Position numbers and translations under genes: made by a program
Shown: positions 33,108 to 42,416 of the stretch, piece after piece
Layout: each line of letters begins with the position of its first letter
Position numbering within the stretch: position 1 is the stretch's first letter
Assembly: GCF_012102705.1 (NCBI RefSeq)
Contig: NZ_JAAVTA010000006.1
Coordinates: forward strand, 78,132 to 142,131
Direction: 5' to 3'
DNA length: 64,000 nucleotides
Source: Haematospirillum sp. H1815
Lineage (GTDB): Bacteria > Pseudomonadota > Alphaproteobacteria > Rhodospirillales > Rhodospirillaceae
The notes under the pieces: model-generated
Told to the model about the DNA's origin: nothing
The model's input: only the letters and a program-made list of their open reading frames with translations
The model's database searches: none

Positions 33108-35273
33108 ATGGGGACCTTGCATGTATTTAATGGGCATCTTCATAGTGTGGACACGTCTGATCTGTATGCATGCAAGCTATCGGGGGGGCACGGCTTTCGT
33201 ACCATATTCCGGAGTGGCCCTATAACCGTTTCATATCTCACCCCTTCCGCGCGAGCTTTGTCTTCTCCTGTGGTTGGACATGATCATTCCGGGATAGATC
33301 TTGTTTTCAGTGGATCAACCCCTGCCCCCCATTCGGTTTGGTCTGCACGTTCCGGTACTGATTCCGGGTTACGTCTTATGATTGATCTTGATGGCAATGC
33401 TTCTGTCCCTGAACTTCAGATTCTCGTTAACGGGTCCGCGATTCCAGACAAATCAGAGAAGCCTGTTCCAGCCAAGGATGCTTCTGCTTCTACAGACAGC
33501 CAGTTACCGTTACCACAGACGGGGCCAGGGCGGCCTTCACGTACAGTTCTTGATGATTTCCTGGAATCATTTGTTCCTGATCCTACCCCTCTGGTGAACT
33601 ATTACTACGGGACAGAGGAGCCTGACCTGTTCCACGGCGGTCCGGGAGAGCACACCATTAATGGTGGTCCCGGAAGTGATACCGTTAGTTATCTGCGTCA
33701 TGATGCTCCGGTGATTGTCTTTCTGGCCGGTACGACCCCGGCCCCGGTACTGGTAGGTGGGAAGCCGGACGGCCTGCTGTCTGATATCGAGAATATTCAT
33801 GGTTCATCACATGATGACATCTTGGGTGGGGATGCAGCGGACAATGTTTTCCACGGTGGTCCAGGTTATGACACGATTGACGGCGGTCTGGGCCTGGACA
33901 TGGCCAGTTATGTTGATGCCTGCCTGCCTGTTTCTGTAACCTTGAATGGGATGATGGATACCAGCGTGTTTGTTGGCAACCGTCTGGAAGATACCCTGCG
34001 TAACATTGAGGGTATTCATGGCGGCTCTGCGGATGATGCCCTGACAGGGGATTCGCGGGCCAATGTCTTCTACGGGCATGATGGCGACGATCTGCTGCAG
34101 GGTATGAGGGGAAGCGACCGCTTGCAGGGCGGGCCCGGGCGGGACACCCTGGATGGGGGAGAAGGGATCGATCTGGCTGACTATTCCGACAAAGTGGATC
34201 CTGTTGTCATTCGCCTTGCCGGTTCTGCCAGATCAGTTGCTCTTGTCGGTTCGCAAGAGGAGGATAGCCTGTTCAGTATCGAGGACTTGCTGGGTGGGTC
34301 TGGCGATGATCACTTGTCCGGTGATGAGGCATCCAACCTTCTGGATGGGGGCCCGGGGATCAACAGCCTGACGGGTGGTGCTGGTACCGATGCGTTTATT
34401 TTTCGTTTTGCCGGTCTTGGGCACCGCATTACAGATTTCAGTCGCGCAGAGGGCGATGTGCTGGATTTCTCGGGCCTGGATGCAGATACAGGAATGCCGG
34501 GCAAGCAGGTTTTTCATTTCTCCGGATCGCGTGCAGCCCCGCATTCCCTGTGGTTTGATCCTGTCTCCGGTAGTTCGGGTGGATACGTGTATGCTGATCT
34601 GGACGGGAATGCAGATCAGCCCGAGTTTTCCGTCTTTCTGGAAGGTGTGGGGCATGTATTCCGGGAGGATTTCTCGCGGAGTACCTTTGTCTTGTCACCA
34701 ATCCGTCATGGTGTGCGGGAGCTGTCGTTTGACGGAACGGCCGATGATGTTGTCACCGTTGACCTTGGGATTCGTGGGTACTGGGGGGGTAATCTGAAGG
34801 CTGGTTTGATTTATGGTTCTGTCGATCCTGCCATTGTGCATGTGACCACAGGAGCCGGTGATGACCACCTGATCGGTAATACACAGGTGAATATACTGTC
34901 TGCGGGGCCTGGTGATGATCATCTGAACGGTGGTGCAGGGGAAGACGTGCTGATCGGGGGAGAGGGGAAAGATATATTTGTGTACAATTCGATCGATGAC
35001 AGCGGGGATGTGATTGTTGATTTCAGCCGTGAGCAGGGTGACTGCCTGGATCTGACCGCTGTTGATGCCGATGTCCACCAGACCGGTCACCAGGCATTCA
35101 TCCTTTCAGGGTGTGAGCCACGTGCGCATGCTGTCTGGTATGAACCTGTGGCCGACGGTAAGGGTGTTCATGCCCTTGCTGACGTTGACGGCGATGCCAG
35201 ACCGGATTTCTTTGTAACCCTTTATGGTATAACCAGCTTGGTTCTTCAGGATTTTATTTTCCAGGGGATATAG
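33108..35273 (+). CDS. RTX protein B3: three serralysin-tail units, one lacking its own RTX array
   Basis: A 721-residue protein. Unusually it begins with a lone serralysin-tail half-unit (core FSGSTPAPHSVWS near residue 65, then LDGNASVPELQILVNG) without preceding nonapeptides. A proline/serine-rich linker follows (about residues 115-170). Nonapeptide arrays alternate with VSY/VTLNG/RNIEGIHGG strands up to about residue 430; a second unit (FSGSRAAPHSLWF) lies near 472. The segment HVTTGAGDDHLIGN and a last array lead to the third unit (LSGCEPRAHAVWY near 666). The end LQDFIFQGI is an acidic-hydrophobic tail. GGGGG precedes ATG 33108. No catalytic site seen. Confidence 0.82.
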   Translation: MGTLHVFNGHLHSVDTSDLYACKLSGGHGFRTIFRSGPITVSYLTPSARALSSPVVGHDHSGIDLVFSGSTPAPHSVWSARSGTDSGLRLMIDLDGNASVPELQILVNGSAIPDKSEKPVPAKDASASTDSQLPLPQTGPGRPSRTVLDDFLESFVPDPTPLVNYYYGTEEPDLFHGGPGEHTINGGPGSDTVSYLRHDAPVIVFLAGTTPAPVLVGGKPDGLLSDIENIHGSSHDDILGGDAADNVFHGGPGYDTIDGGLGLDMASYVDACLPVSVTLNGMMDTSVFVGNRLEDTLRNIEGIHGGSADDALTGDSRANVFYGHDGDDLLQGMRGSDRLQGGPGRDTLDGGEGIDLADYSDKVDPVVIRLAGSARSVALVGSQEEDSLFSIEDLLGGSGDDHLSGDEASNLLDGGPGINSLTGGAGTDAFIFRFAGLGHRITDFSRAEGDVLDFSGLDADTGMPGKQVFHFSGSRAAPHSLWFDPVSGSSGGYVYADLDGNADQPEFSVFLEGVGHVFREDFSRSTFVLSPIRHGVRELSFDGTADDVVTVDLGIRGYWGGNLKAGLIYGSVDPAIVHVTTGAGDDHLIGNTQVNILSAGPGDDHLNGGAGEDVLIGGEGKDIFVYNSIDDSGDVIVDFSREQGDCLDLTAVDADVHQTGHQAFILSGCEPRAHAVWYEPVADGKGVHALADVDGDARPDFFVTLYGITSLVLQDFIFQGI

Positions 35274-35468
35274 AAACCGTGCGAGGGGCATGCCTTGTCC
35301 TGTCAGGCTTCCCCCTGATTGTTCTTCGTGTTATATTATAATAACTTACGGTTTCCATTCAATCCGTTGGGGGGGCGAAGGAGCCGGGGACCATGTGGTA
35401 ACAGCTTTCTGTGCTGATTGTGTCGGAAAGCGAATGGCCAGTTTGAAGAGTGAAAAGGATATTGTGTT

Positions 35469-35720
35469 ATGGCAATAGACCCTAATGGTGATCTTTTGGC
35501 GTTTTTCTACCCTGCTGTTCCATATCAGGGAGGCGTTCTGTTCTTTCCGCCTTCTCCTTTCTCCGGACCAGATTCAGGGGCTGATCATGGTGCGCAGGCG
35601 ATACCCCCTGCTCCCGTAGAGGATACGCCGCCGGATTATTACGGAAGCATTGATGTCAATCCTTGGTTTGCGATCTACTCTCTTGGTATGTCCCTGCCCA
35701 TTCTGGGGGATATCCTGTAG
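35469..35720 (+). CDS. 83-residue protein with proline-rich centre, unknown
   Basis: A short protein with an aromatic/hydrophobic front (LLAFFYPAVPYQGGVLFFPP), a proline-rich acidic middle (residues about 40-60) and a hydrophobic end ISLG-type segment closing in LPILGDIL. AAGGA lies about nine bases before ATG 35469. The final acidic-hydrophobic tetrapeptide D-I-L resembles the tails of the RTX proteins just upstream, so it might be a small type I substrate or accessory factor, but this is speculation. A TATAAT hexamer lies near 35335 in the AT-rich leader. It could also be non-coding. Confidence 0.45.
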   Translation: MAIDPNGDLLAFFYPAVPYQGGVLFFPPSPFSGPDSGADHGAQAIPPAPVEDTPPDYYGSIDVNPWFAIYSLGMSLPILGDIL

Positions 35721-35752
35721 CGCACGGGCTTTTTTGTTGGTGGTGGATACAT

Positions 35753-36331
35753 TCAATAGCCAAGAGCGGTCGGAATCCCGTTGTTGACCATAAGGGAAAC
35801 CAGAAGTTCCAGGATAACCAGTCCAACGGCGGTTGTTGTATCCACACCCAGCATCCGACGTGCGACAAGCCCATGATACCCCATAAAAGCGACAGCAGCC
35901 ATCAGCACAGGCAGTGCCAGTGCCTGCATGGGCGTTTCCCCCACTGTGCTCAGCAAGACAATGGGGAGAAGGACGGCTGCTAATGGCAGGTGGAGCCAGT
36001 TGAAACCGATAATGTAGCGTTGCCACCGGTCATGGCACCCCAGAATGCGGGTTACGGGATCCATGATGACCGGAAAGACAAGCCATCCCAGCGCATACAA
36101 CAGGGCTTGGAACGCAAGCCAGAAGACAGGCTCACTGTTGGTTGCCGCAGGGTCCTGCGTCTGACCTGCCAGCATTTGTATCAGGTAGACCGGAAAGACC
36201 ATGGCCCCCAGCCGCAGCGATGCCCAGAAGCCCCGCGGGCTGTCGTCAACATAATCGGGGCAGCGTGGATCCATGCGTAAGATGGAGCGAACCAGGAGCA
36301 TACCCCGGTAGAGATCGGTTTCCTGCTTCAC
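35753..36331 (-). CDS. Yip1-like multi-pass membrane protein, function unknown
   Basis: About 192 residues with five hydrophobic segments after a polar N-terminal region ([22 protein letters not shown]). The layout is that of small Yip1-type alphaproteobacterial membrane proteins, whose role is not known. The GTG at 36331 overlaps the dapE stop as GTGA and has CAGG at suitable spacing; an in-frame ATG at 36352 would overlap dapE by 25 bases. It is the third gene of dapD-dapE-this gene. Confidence 0.72.
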   Translation of the reverse strand: MKQETDLYRGMLLVRSILRMDPRCPDYVDDSPRGFWASLRLGAMVFPVYLIQMLAGQTQDPAATNSEPVFWLAFQALLYALGWLVFPVIMDPVTRILGCHDRWQRYIIGFNWLHLPLAAVLLPIVLLSTVGETPMQALALPVLMAAVAFMGYHGLVARRMLGVDTTTAVGLVILELLVSLMVNNGIPTALGY

Positions 36332-37548
36332 GGTGTACCTGCTGCCTGACAACGGATCTGGAAAAAGCGCGACAACACCCGATGATAGATTTGGGTCAGT
36401 GTTTCCAGATCATCGATCCGGCAATGTTCATCAACCTTGTGCATGGAGCGTCCAACCAGACCGAACTCCGCCACGGGGCACAGATGGCGGATAAACCGGG
36501 CATCCGATGTTCCCCCGGATGTGGAGAGTTCAGGTATATGGCCGGTCAGGGTCGATACGGCCTCCATCAACAGGGCAGACAGTTCACCCTGTGGTGTCAG
36601 GAACGGTTCGCCACTGCATACTGTTTCCAGAGAATAGCGTGTCGGATCCGGGCAGACCCTTGCCAGCCGGGACCGGATCTCCGCTTCTAAGGAGTGGGCT
36701 GTATAGCAGGTGTTGAAACGAACATTGAAAACAACCCGTACCTGCCCTGGAATCACGTTGTCTGCCGTATTGCCGGTATCAATGGAGGTCAGCTCCAGGT
36801 TCGAGGGTTGGAAGTCTGCCGTTCCTTCATCCAGGGGTGTTGCCGTCAGGGCTTGGAGCAGCGCAAGCATCCGGGGCAGAGGGTTGTCGGCCCGGTGCGG
36901 ATAGGCCACGTGCCCCTGTGTTCCATACACGGTCAGTGTACCGGACAGGCTGCCCCGCCGCCCGATTTTGATCATGTCTCCCAAGGTATCAGGGTTCGTG
37001 GGTTCCCCGACCAAGCACATGTCCGGCGCTGTGTCATGCCGTGAGACCCAGTCCAGAAGTTTCCGGGTGCCATTGATCGCCGGGCCTTCTTCGTCTCCGG
37101 TGATCAGAAGACTGATGGAACCAGCAGGATGTCCTTGTCCCAGCAAGCGAGCCACTGCTGCAACAAAGGCGGCAATGGCTCCCTTCATGTCGGCGGCGCC
37201 GCGCCCGTACAGGACGCCGTCCACCACCTCCCCTCCGAAGGGGGCATGGCTCCAGCCCGATGATGGCGGGGCTGGCACAACATCGGTATGTCCGGCAAAG
37301 CAGAAATGAGGTCCACGGGTGCCCAGGCGGGCATACAGGTTGGCAACATCCGGTGTACCCGGCTCAGAGAATACCAGGCGTGTGCATGTGAAGCCGATGC
37401 GTTCCAGAACCTGCTGCAGGGTGTGCAGGGCCCCCGCGTCGTTCGGTGTTACCGAAGGGCAGCGCAACAGGGCCTGCGCCAGGGGCAGGGGATCGCGCAG
37501 GTCCTGTATGCTGTTGATTATCTGTGGCGCAAGATCAGGGTCAGTCAC
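36328..37548 (-). CDS. dapE: Succinyl-diaminopimelate desuccinylase
   Basis: DapE removes succinate from N-succinyl-LL-diaminopimelate in lysine and peptidoglycan precursor synthesis. The M20 metallopeptidase motifs are intact: H in [11 protein letters not shown] in [15 protein letters not shown], the EE pair in [13 protein letters not shown], and [10 protein letters not shown] near the C-terminus. The GTG start at 37548 overlaps the dapD stop by eight bases. The 406-residue product has about 20 extra N-terminal residues compared with the usual DapE start at [13 protein letters not shown], and no other start codon is obvious. Confidence 0.94.
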   Translation of the reverse strand: MTDPDLAPQIINSIQDLRDPLPLAQALLRCPSVTPNDAGALHTLQQVLERIGFTCTRLVFSEPGTPDVANLYARLGTRGPHFCFAGHTDVVPAPPSSGWSHAPFGGEVVDGVLYGRGAADMKGAIAAFVAAVARLLGQGHPAGSISLLITGDEEGPAINGTRKLLDWVSRHDTAPDMCLVGEPTNPDTLGDMIKIGRRGSLSGTLTVYGTQGHVAYPHRADNPLPRMLALLQALTATPLDEGTADFQPSNLELTSIDTGNTADNVIPGQVRVVFNVRFNTCYTAHSLEAEIRSRLARVCPDPTRYSLETVCSGEPFLTPQGELSALLMEAVSTLTGHIPELSTSGGTSDARFIRHLCPVAEFGLVGRSMHKVDEHCRIDDLETLTQIYHRVLSRFFQIRCQAAGTP

Positions 37549-38395
37549 GGAGCAGCTCGTTGATAGAAACCTTGGACCGGGTTTGGGCGTCCACGCGCTT
37601 GACGATCACGGCACAGGCAAGCCCGGGTCCGGGTGTTCCGTCCGGCAGGGGTTTGCCCGGCAGGGTTCCGGGTACAACCACGGAGCCGGCCGGAACGCGG
37701 CCCATGAAAATCTCCCCGGTTCCACGATCTATAATCTTGGTGGACGCCCCGATGAAGACCCCCATCGACAGCACAGCACCCTCTTCGACAATGACACCCT
37801 CGGCAACTTCAGAGCGTGCCCCTATAAAGCAGTTGTCCTCGATGATCACGGGTCCGGCTTGCAGGGGCTCCAGAACACCGCCAATACCGGCCCCGCCCGA
37901 GATATGGACATTCTTTCCAATCTGCGCGCATGAACCGACCGTTGCCCAGGTGTCGATCATGGAACCGCTGTCAACCCGTGCCCCGACATTGACAAAGCTG
38001 GGCATCAGGACAACCCCGGGGGCGATATAGGCAGAGTGACGGACCACACACCCCGGCACCGCCCGGAAGCCGGCTTGTGTGAAGGCGTCCTCGTCCCAGG
38101 TGCTGAATTTGGATGGAACCTTGTCCCACCACGATGCCCCGCCGGGTGCACCGGAAATGGCAACCATGGGGTCCAGACGGAATGACAGCAGGACAGCCTT
38201 TTTCAGCCACGCATTGACAACCCATTGGCCATCGCGCTTTTCAGCCACGCGCAGGGTCCCGTTATCCAGCCCGCTCAGGGCGGTGCAGATAGCCTCGCGG
38301 GTGGCGCCTGTTGTGGCTGGTGACAAGGTGTCACGCATGTCCCAGGCAGAATCAATGACAGATTGCAGGGATGTCTGAAGTGTGGCGGTGCTCAT
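37541..38395 (-). CDS. dapD: Tetrahydrodipicolinate N-succinyltransferase
   Basis: DapD transfers succinate from succinyl-CoA to tetrahydrodipicolinate, the step before the aminotransferase and DapE. The 284-residue protein starts [19 protein letters not shown]. It has the catalytic left-handed beta-helix of hexapeptide repeats ([50 protein letters not shown]) and the C-terminal extension ending SINELLRD. The frame is open upstream but the rest is not DapD-like. First gene of the dapD-dapE operon and divergent from the diguanylate cyclase. Confidence 0.96.
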   Translation of the reverse strand: MSTATLQTSLQSVIDSAWDMRDTLSPATTGATREAICTALSGLDNGTLRVAEKRDGQWVVNAWLKKAVLLSFRLDPMVAISGAPGGASWWDKVPSKFSTWDEDAFTQAGFRAVPGCVVRHSAYIAPGVVLMPSFVNVGARVDSGSMIDTWATVGSCAQIGKNVHISGGAGIGGVLEPLQAGPVIIEDNCFIGARSEVAEGVIVEEGAVLSMGVFIGASTKIIDRGTGEIFMGRVPAGSVVVPGTLPGKPLPDGTPGPGLACAVIVKRVDAQTRSKVSINELLRD

Positions 38396-38584
38396 CGGGG
38401 CCGGATCCTTGAAACAATAGTCGGGCTTGTCAGGTCCGGGGAGCATACCCGTCGTGGCTCTGTCGTCAACCGCCTGTACGGATGGCCACATACCGGGGGG
38501 GGCTTTGTTGACCTGCCCCTGTGACAGGAACACCATCGTCGGGCAGCGTATATCAGCCCGACCAGGGCCAGTCCGGGGACTGTT

Positions 38585-40357
38585 GTGGACGACAGGGAGC
38601 ACAGGGATGCATCGGGTAATCCCCGCGGATTGTCCGGTTCCGGGTCCGCGGGAGGAGGGGGGCTGTCTGTCCGTCTGGCGGCTCTCTGGCCGGGGCCTGT
38701 TCTGATTTATGGCCCAGACCGTAGATTGATCTCGGCTTCTTCTGCGGAATGCCCGTTGACCAGTAGCGCTGATACAGAACCTGATATTCTCGCCCTGGTT
38801 TCGATCGTTCAGGCTCATGGTACGTCGTGCTTCGGATCAGTCCAGATTGATACCCCGAGTGGTTTCCATGCCTATGACTTGGCAGCATTGCCGGGAGATG
38901 GGGCAACGGTTCTGGTGCTTGCCCGTGCTGTTACCCTGAACCAGGGTTTGCGCGTTGCCCTGGCGACCGGTCGTCAGCGTTACAAGGACCTGGTGGAAAT
39001 TTCGTCGGATTTTGCCTGGGAAACGGGCGTTGACGGGCGCCTTGTCTTTGTCAGTCCCCGCGGGGCGTTGGGGTACCCTGCTGCATCCTTGATTGGCCGG
39101 TCCATGGCTGATTTCGTGCTGGACCCAGAGGCCGACTTCCCCTTTGTAACCCGCAGCAGTGTCGCCAATGTCGTGATCTGGATGCGTCGTGCAGATGGCG
39201 GGCGCGCCTGTGTGAATGTATCTGCCCGTCCGGTCTTTGACGATGATGGACAATGGGGCGGGGCGCGGGGCATTTGCCGCGATATCACCTGCGAGCAGGA
39301 GCGCGATGAACAACAGGAGCGGGCCCGCCAGCGGGAACAGATTTTCAACCATATCGTCAGCACGTTCCGTGACGAGGTGATACCGGCCAATGTCCTGCAT
39401 GTTGCGGCTGAAACGATGGCCCGGGGCATGGGGGCGGTTTCCTGCCATATTTTCCGCCGGGCCCCGTTGTCGCTCTTGCCATCGGCCGGGGGAGATGCAG
39501 AGACCGATCCGGTCAGGATCTTGCGTGAGGCCATGATCCCCGGGGCCTCTTTTGGTGTGGCGGACGAGAGCCTGGCCCGCATGATGCTGGAACGCGTTGG
39601 TACGGGGTCTCTTGTCTGTCAGGATCAGATCGACGGCTATGATGTCCTGGCTTCGGTGTGTCGTTATCACAAAAGGATCAACGGGGCTGTTGTCCTGTTC
39701 CGCGACCAGTCCCATGATTCATGGCGCGAAGACGATCGTGTCCTGCTGGCGGATCTGGCGGACCAGATTGGTGTTGCCAACGAACAGATTGATGCCCACG
39801 AAAATATTCTGCGCCTGTCACGAACAGACAGCCTGACAGGGTTGTTCAACCGTCGTGCCTTTATGGAAGAGATGGAGCGGCGGCATAACCGGCTGGCGCG
39901 TGACAATTTGTCTGCGGCTCTTTTGTTTGCCGATCTTGATAACTTCAAGAAGGTGAATGACGTGTATGGTCATGCCGCTGGTGATGCTGCCTTGTTGACC
40001 GTACGTGACATGCTGGTTGGCAGTACACGTCCAACCGACCTTGTGGCCCGGCTGGGAGGGGACGAATTTGCCATTTGGCTGGAAGGTGCAACCCAAAAAG
40101 TGGCTGTCGACAAGGCGCACCTGTTGATGGAGATGTCTGCACGCGAACTGGTTCCCCTGTCTGGTAGTCCCGATTTCCCGTTGGGCCTGTCTATTGGTAT
40201 CGCGGTTCACCTTCCCGGTGGCGTGGAGACCCTGGCCGACCTGATGGTCCGTGCTGATCATGCCATGTACAAGGTCAAGCATGCCGGAAAAGGGGGATAT
40301 GCCGTGGCAGACCAGACACTTTCCGCCGGTCCCGGCATGCGCCGTCCTCGCGGTTAG
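38585..40357 (+). CDS. PAS-GAF-GGDEF diguanylate cyclase
   Basis: A 590-residue soluble signalling protein that should make cyclic di-GMP. After a poorly conserved N-terminus, residues about 128-240 form a PAS domain ([33 protein letters not shown]), about 265-415 a GAF-like domain, and about 425-580 a GGDEF domain. The catalytic signature G-G-D-E-F is intact at 491-495 and the inhibitory RxxD site (RPTD) lies five residues before it, so product feedback is likely. [12 protein letters not shown] and [18 protein letters not shown] are canonical. GTG 38585 is the only reasonable start. The signal sensed is unknown. Confidence 0.88.
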   Translation: MDDREHRDASGNPRGLSGSGSAGGGGLSVRLAALWPGPVLIYGPDRRLISASSAECPLTSSADTEPDILALVSIVQAHGTSCFGSVQIDTPSGFHAYDLAALPGDGATVLVLARAVTLNQGLRVALATGRQRYKDLVEISSDFAWETGVDGRLVFVSPRGALGYPAASLIGRSMADFVLDPEADFPFVTRSSVANVVIWMRRADGGRACVNVSARPVFDDDGQWGGARGICRDITCEQERDEQQERARQREQIFNHIVSTFRDEVIPANVLHVAAETMARGMGAVSCHIFRRAPLSLLPSAGGDAETDPVRILREAMIPGASFGVADESLARMMLERVGTGSLVCQDQIDGYDVLASVCRYHKRINGAVVLFRDQSHDSWREDDRVLLADLADQIGVANEQIDAHENILRLSRTDSLTGLFNRRAFMEEMERRHNRLARDNLSAALLFADLDNFKKVNDVYGHAAGDAALLTVRDMLVGSTRPTDLVARLGGDEFAIWLEGATQKVAVDKAHLLMEMSARELVPLSGSPDFPLGLSIGIAVHLPGGVETLADLMVRADHAMYKVKHAGKGGYAVADQTLSAGPGMRRPRG

Positions 40358-40534
40358 GGCATGATAGTATCCCTTCGTATCGGCTTGTTTATGATCTCTC
40401 CAGACAACGGAATCGCATGTGCATTGACGCCCCGGTGCTTGTGATGGCAGACCGATAGGACGCACGTGTTCCGCCGGCCATGGCCGGATGTGGGGAGCGC
40501 CACAGGTCTATCCCCGCGAACAGGAGACTGACGA

Positions 40535-41614
40535 TTGGTACGTGTCCTTTTCCTTACGGCCTTTTCTGCCTTGCTTCTGGGAGCGGTGGCAGCTGTCGGT
40601 TTGCTGGAGATCATTCGCCGTCCCGGTGGTCTTCCGCATCAGAAAGATATGCCCCTTGACCAGATGGTTGCCCAGGTCAGCAAGGAAGCCGCTGCCGTGG
40701 CCGAGATGTTCTGGTACGACTTTACCTTCTATCTGTCCAAGCGGGCCTTGAAAGACCTGACATCCCTGCGTGACAGGGTCTGGTCCGGAATAACCGGCGT
40801 TCTGGATGAAAGTAGCCTGTTGCCTGCGGATGAACAGATTGTTGTTGTTGGGGCTGTGCCAATGAATCAGGGGGATACATCGTCGGCGGTGGTGGTTCCC
40901 CGCAGCAGTGTGTCCGGACAGGGGGAAGGGCTCCTGACCGGCGTTTTGGCCCCAGCCAGCCAGTATGCGGTATCGGAATGGACCATCGGTCCCGGAGAAG
41001 CCGGGTATCTGGAACGCGTTTTGGTCAATGGACAGCCCGCTGATCCCGGGGGAACCGTTGCGCCTGATGCAACCCTGTTCCTGTCCGGATGGGCCGGCGA
41101 TCCGGCGATTGGTATCCGTTATAGCCATGTTCTGCTGACCGTGTGTGGAAAGGTTGTGGCGACCACCGGGGTCGGCGAACCAACCCCTTCGGTTGCCCGG
41201 TTTGTCCACGCCAATCTGGGAAGTGCCGGATGGGTGGCCCGACTGCCGGCAGCGGCCTTGCCACGCTGCCCTGATGCAGCGCTGGGCGCTCTGGCCCTGC
41301 GTGGGGGGGCTGTGGTGCATCGGCTTCAGGGTGACTTTCCGATGATCATCCAGCCCGGCGGGAATCCATCGTCTGCCGGGCCCTTTGCGCCTGTTCTCCG
41401 CCCCGGGTCCATCAAGGCACCGCGCCTGGAAACCATCCGCATCCGCGATCGGGTTGGCCTTCGCAGTTGTCCGGATACCACCTGCCCGGTGCTGGAGAAT
41501 ATTGCGAAGGGTCCTCACCGGGCGACATTGCTGGAACACGTAAATGGCTGGCGTCTTATCCTGTCTCCTCAGGGGAACGGATGGATTCCCAAGGACGAGA
41601 TCGAGATTCCCTGA
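40535..41614 (+). CDS. Membrane-anchored or exported SH3b-domain protein
   Basis: A 359-residue protein with an N-terminal hydrophobic anchor or signal (LFLTAFSALLLGAVAAVGLLEII). The middle (about 40-290) is not recognised. A bacterial SH3 domain closes the protein (residues about 300-359: IRIRDRVGLRSCPDTTCPVLENIAKG...GNGWIPKDEI), the type that binds cell-wall peptides or other ligands. The start is TTG 40535 with AGGAG eight bases upstream. Its 3' end is 9 bases from the convergent HAD gene. The function is unknown. Confidence 0.75.
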   Translation: MVRVLFLTAFSALLLGAVAAVGLLEIIRRPGGLPHQKDMPLDQMVAQVSKEAAAVAEMFWYDFTFYLSKRALKDLTSLRDRVWSGITGVLDESSLLPADEQIVVVGAVPMNQGDTSSAVVVPRSSVSGQGEGLLTGVLAPASQYAVSEWTIGPGEAGYLERVLVNGQPADPGGTVAPDATLFLSGWAGDPAIGIRYSHVLLTVCGKVVATTGVGEPTPSVARFVHANLGSAGWVARLPAAALPRCPDAALGALALRGGAVVHRLQGDFPMIIQPGGNPSSAGPFAPVLRPGSIKAPRLETIRIRDRVGLRSCPDTTCPVLENIAKGPHRATLLEHVNGWRLILSPQGNGWIPKDEIEIP

Positions 41615-41623
41615 CAAGCAGGG

Positions 41624-42343
41624 TCAGTTATTCCGCTTCAGGCTGTGCAGCGCTGCATCCAGCCATGTAGTTAGATGATCTGTCATATGATGGCAGTACG
41701 CTGACAGTGCCTGTTCCGGGAACAGGGCCAGCGGAGGCAGTCCGGGACCACAGTGTACCAGAACGGTTGTCATGCCCATGGCCGCCGCTGTTTCAAGATT
41801 TTGCGGGCTGTCCTCAAAGAAAGCCGTTGTCTTTGGATCAAGCCCGAATGTAGCTGTCATCCGGTGATAGGTTTCCGGGTTGGGCTTGGGGCAGTACTCT
41901 GCGGCATGAATATCGAAAACCCCCTCAAAGACTTGCTCCAGATCCAGGGCTTTCAGAACGGCCCGCGCATGTTTTCCGGATCCGTTTGTAAAGATCAGCC
42001 GTCTGCCCGGCAGCTGTAGAAGTGCTTTTCTCAGTGCCGGATCAGGTGCCAAGGCCGAATGATCAATGTCATGCACATAATCGAGGAAGGTGTGCGGATC
42101 GACGCCATGTTCAACCATCAAGCCGCGCATGGTTGTTCCGTATGTGTGGTAGTACTGTTTCTGCATAATGCGGGCGGCATCTTCATCCAGATTCAGATGC
42201 CGGGCCACAAAATGACGGATACGGGCTTCTACTTGGGGGAACAAACTGCTGGTGCCCGGGTAGAGGGTGTTGTCCAAGTCGAACAGCCAGGTCGTTACAT
42301 GATCAACCGGATGCTGCAAAAGCTTCTCAGCATGCTGATGCAT
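41624..42343 (-). CDS. HAD-family pyrimidine 5'-nucleotidase-like phosphatase
   Basis: A 239-residue haloacid dehalogenase hydrolase. Motif I is TWLFDLDNTLYPG (D-x-D-x-T nucleophile), motif II LIFTNGSGKH, motif III the Lys in EYCPKPNPETYHRM and motif IV FFEDSPQN. The helical cap (residues about 35-105) and the NTLYP variant of motif I are those of the SDT1/PHM8-like pyrimidine 5'-nucleotidases. Substrate range cannot be read from sequence. It lies 73 bases downstream of engB on the same strand. Confidence 0.87.
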   Translation of the reverse strand: MHQHAEKLLQHPVDHVTTWLFDLDNTLYPGTSSLFPQVEARIRHFVARHLNLDEDAARIMQKQYYHTYGTTMRGLMVEHGVDPHTFLDYVHDIDHSALAPDPALRKALLQLPGRRLIFTNGSGKHARAVLKALDLEQVFEGVFDIHAAEYCPKPNPETYHRMTATFGLDPKTTAFFEDSPQNLETAAAMGMTTVLVHCGPGLPPLALFPEQALSAYCHHMTDHLTTWLDAALHSLKRNN

Positions 42344-42416
42344 TGGCCCGTGGCCCCCTTTTTGTTAACGACTGTGCAGATTGTGACGGGAAGACAGAGG
42401 ACCGGTGACCTTGCTG

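Noticed and set aside
35290..35478. Frame of 62 codons between RTX protein B3 and the 83-aa protein
   Set aside because: It overlaps the better supported start at 35469 and lacks a good ribosome site.
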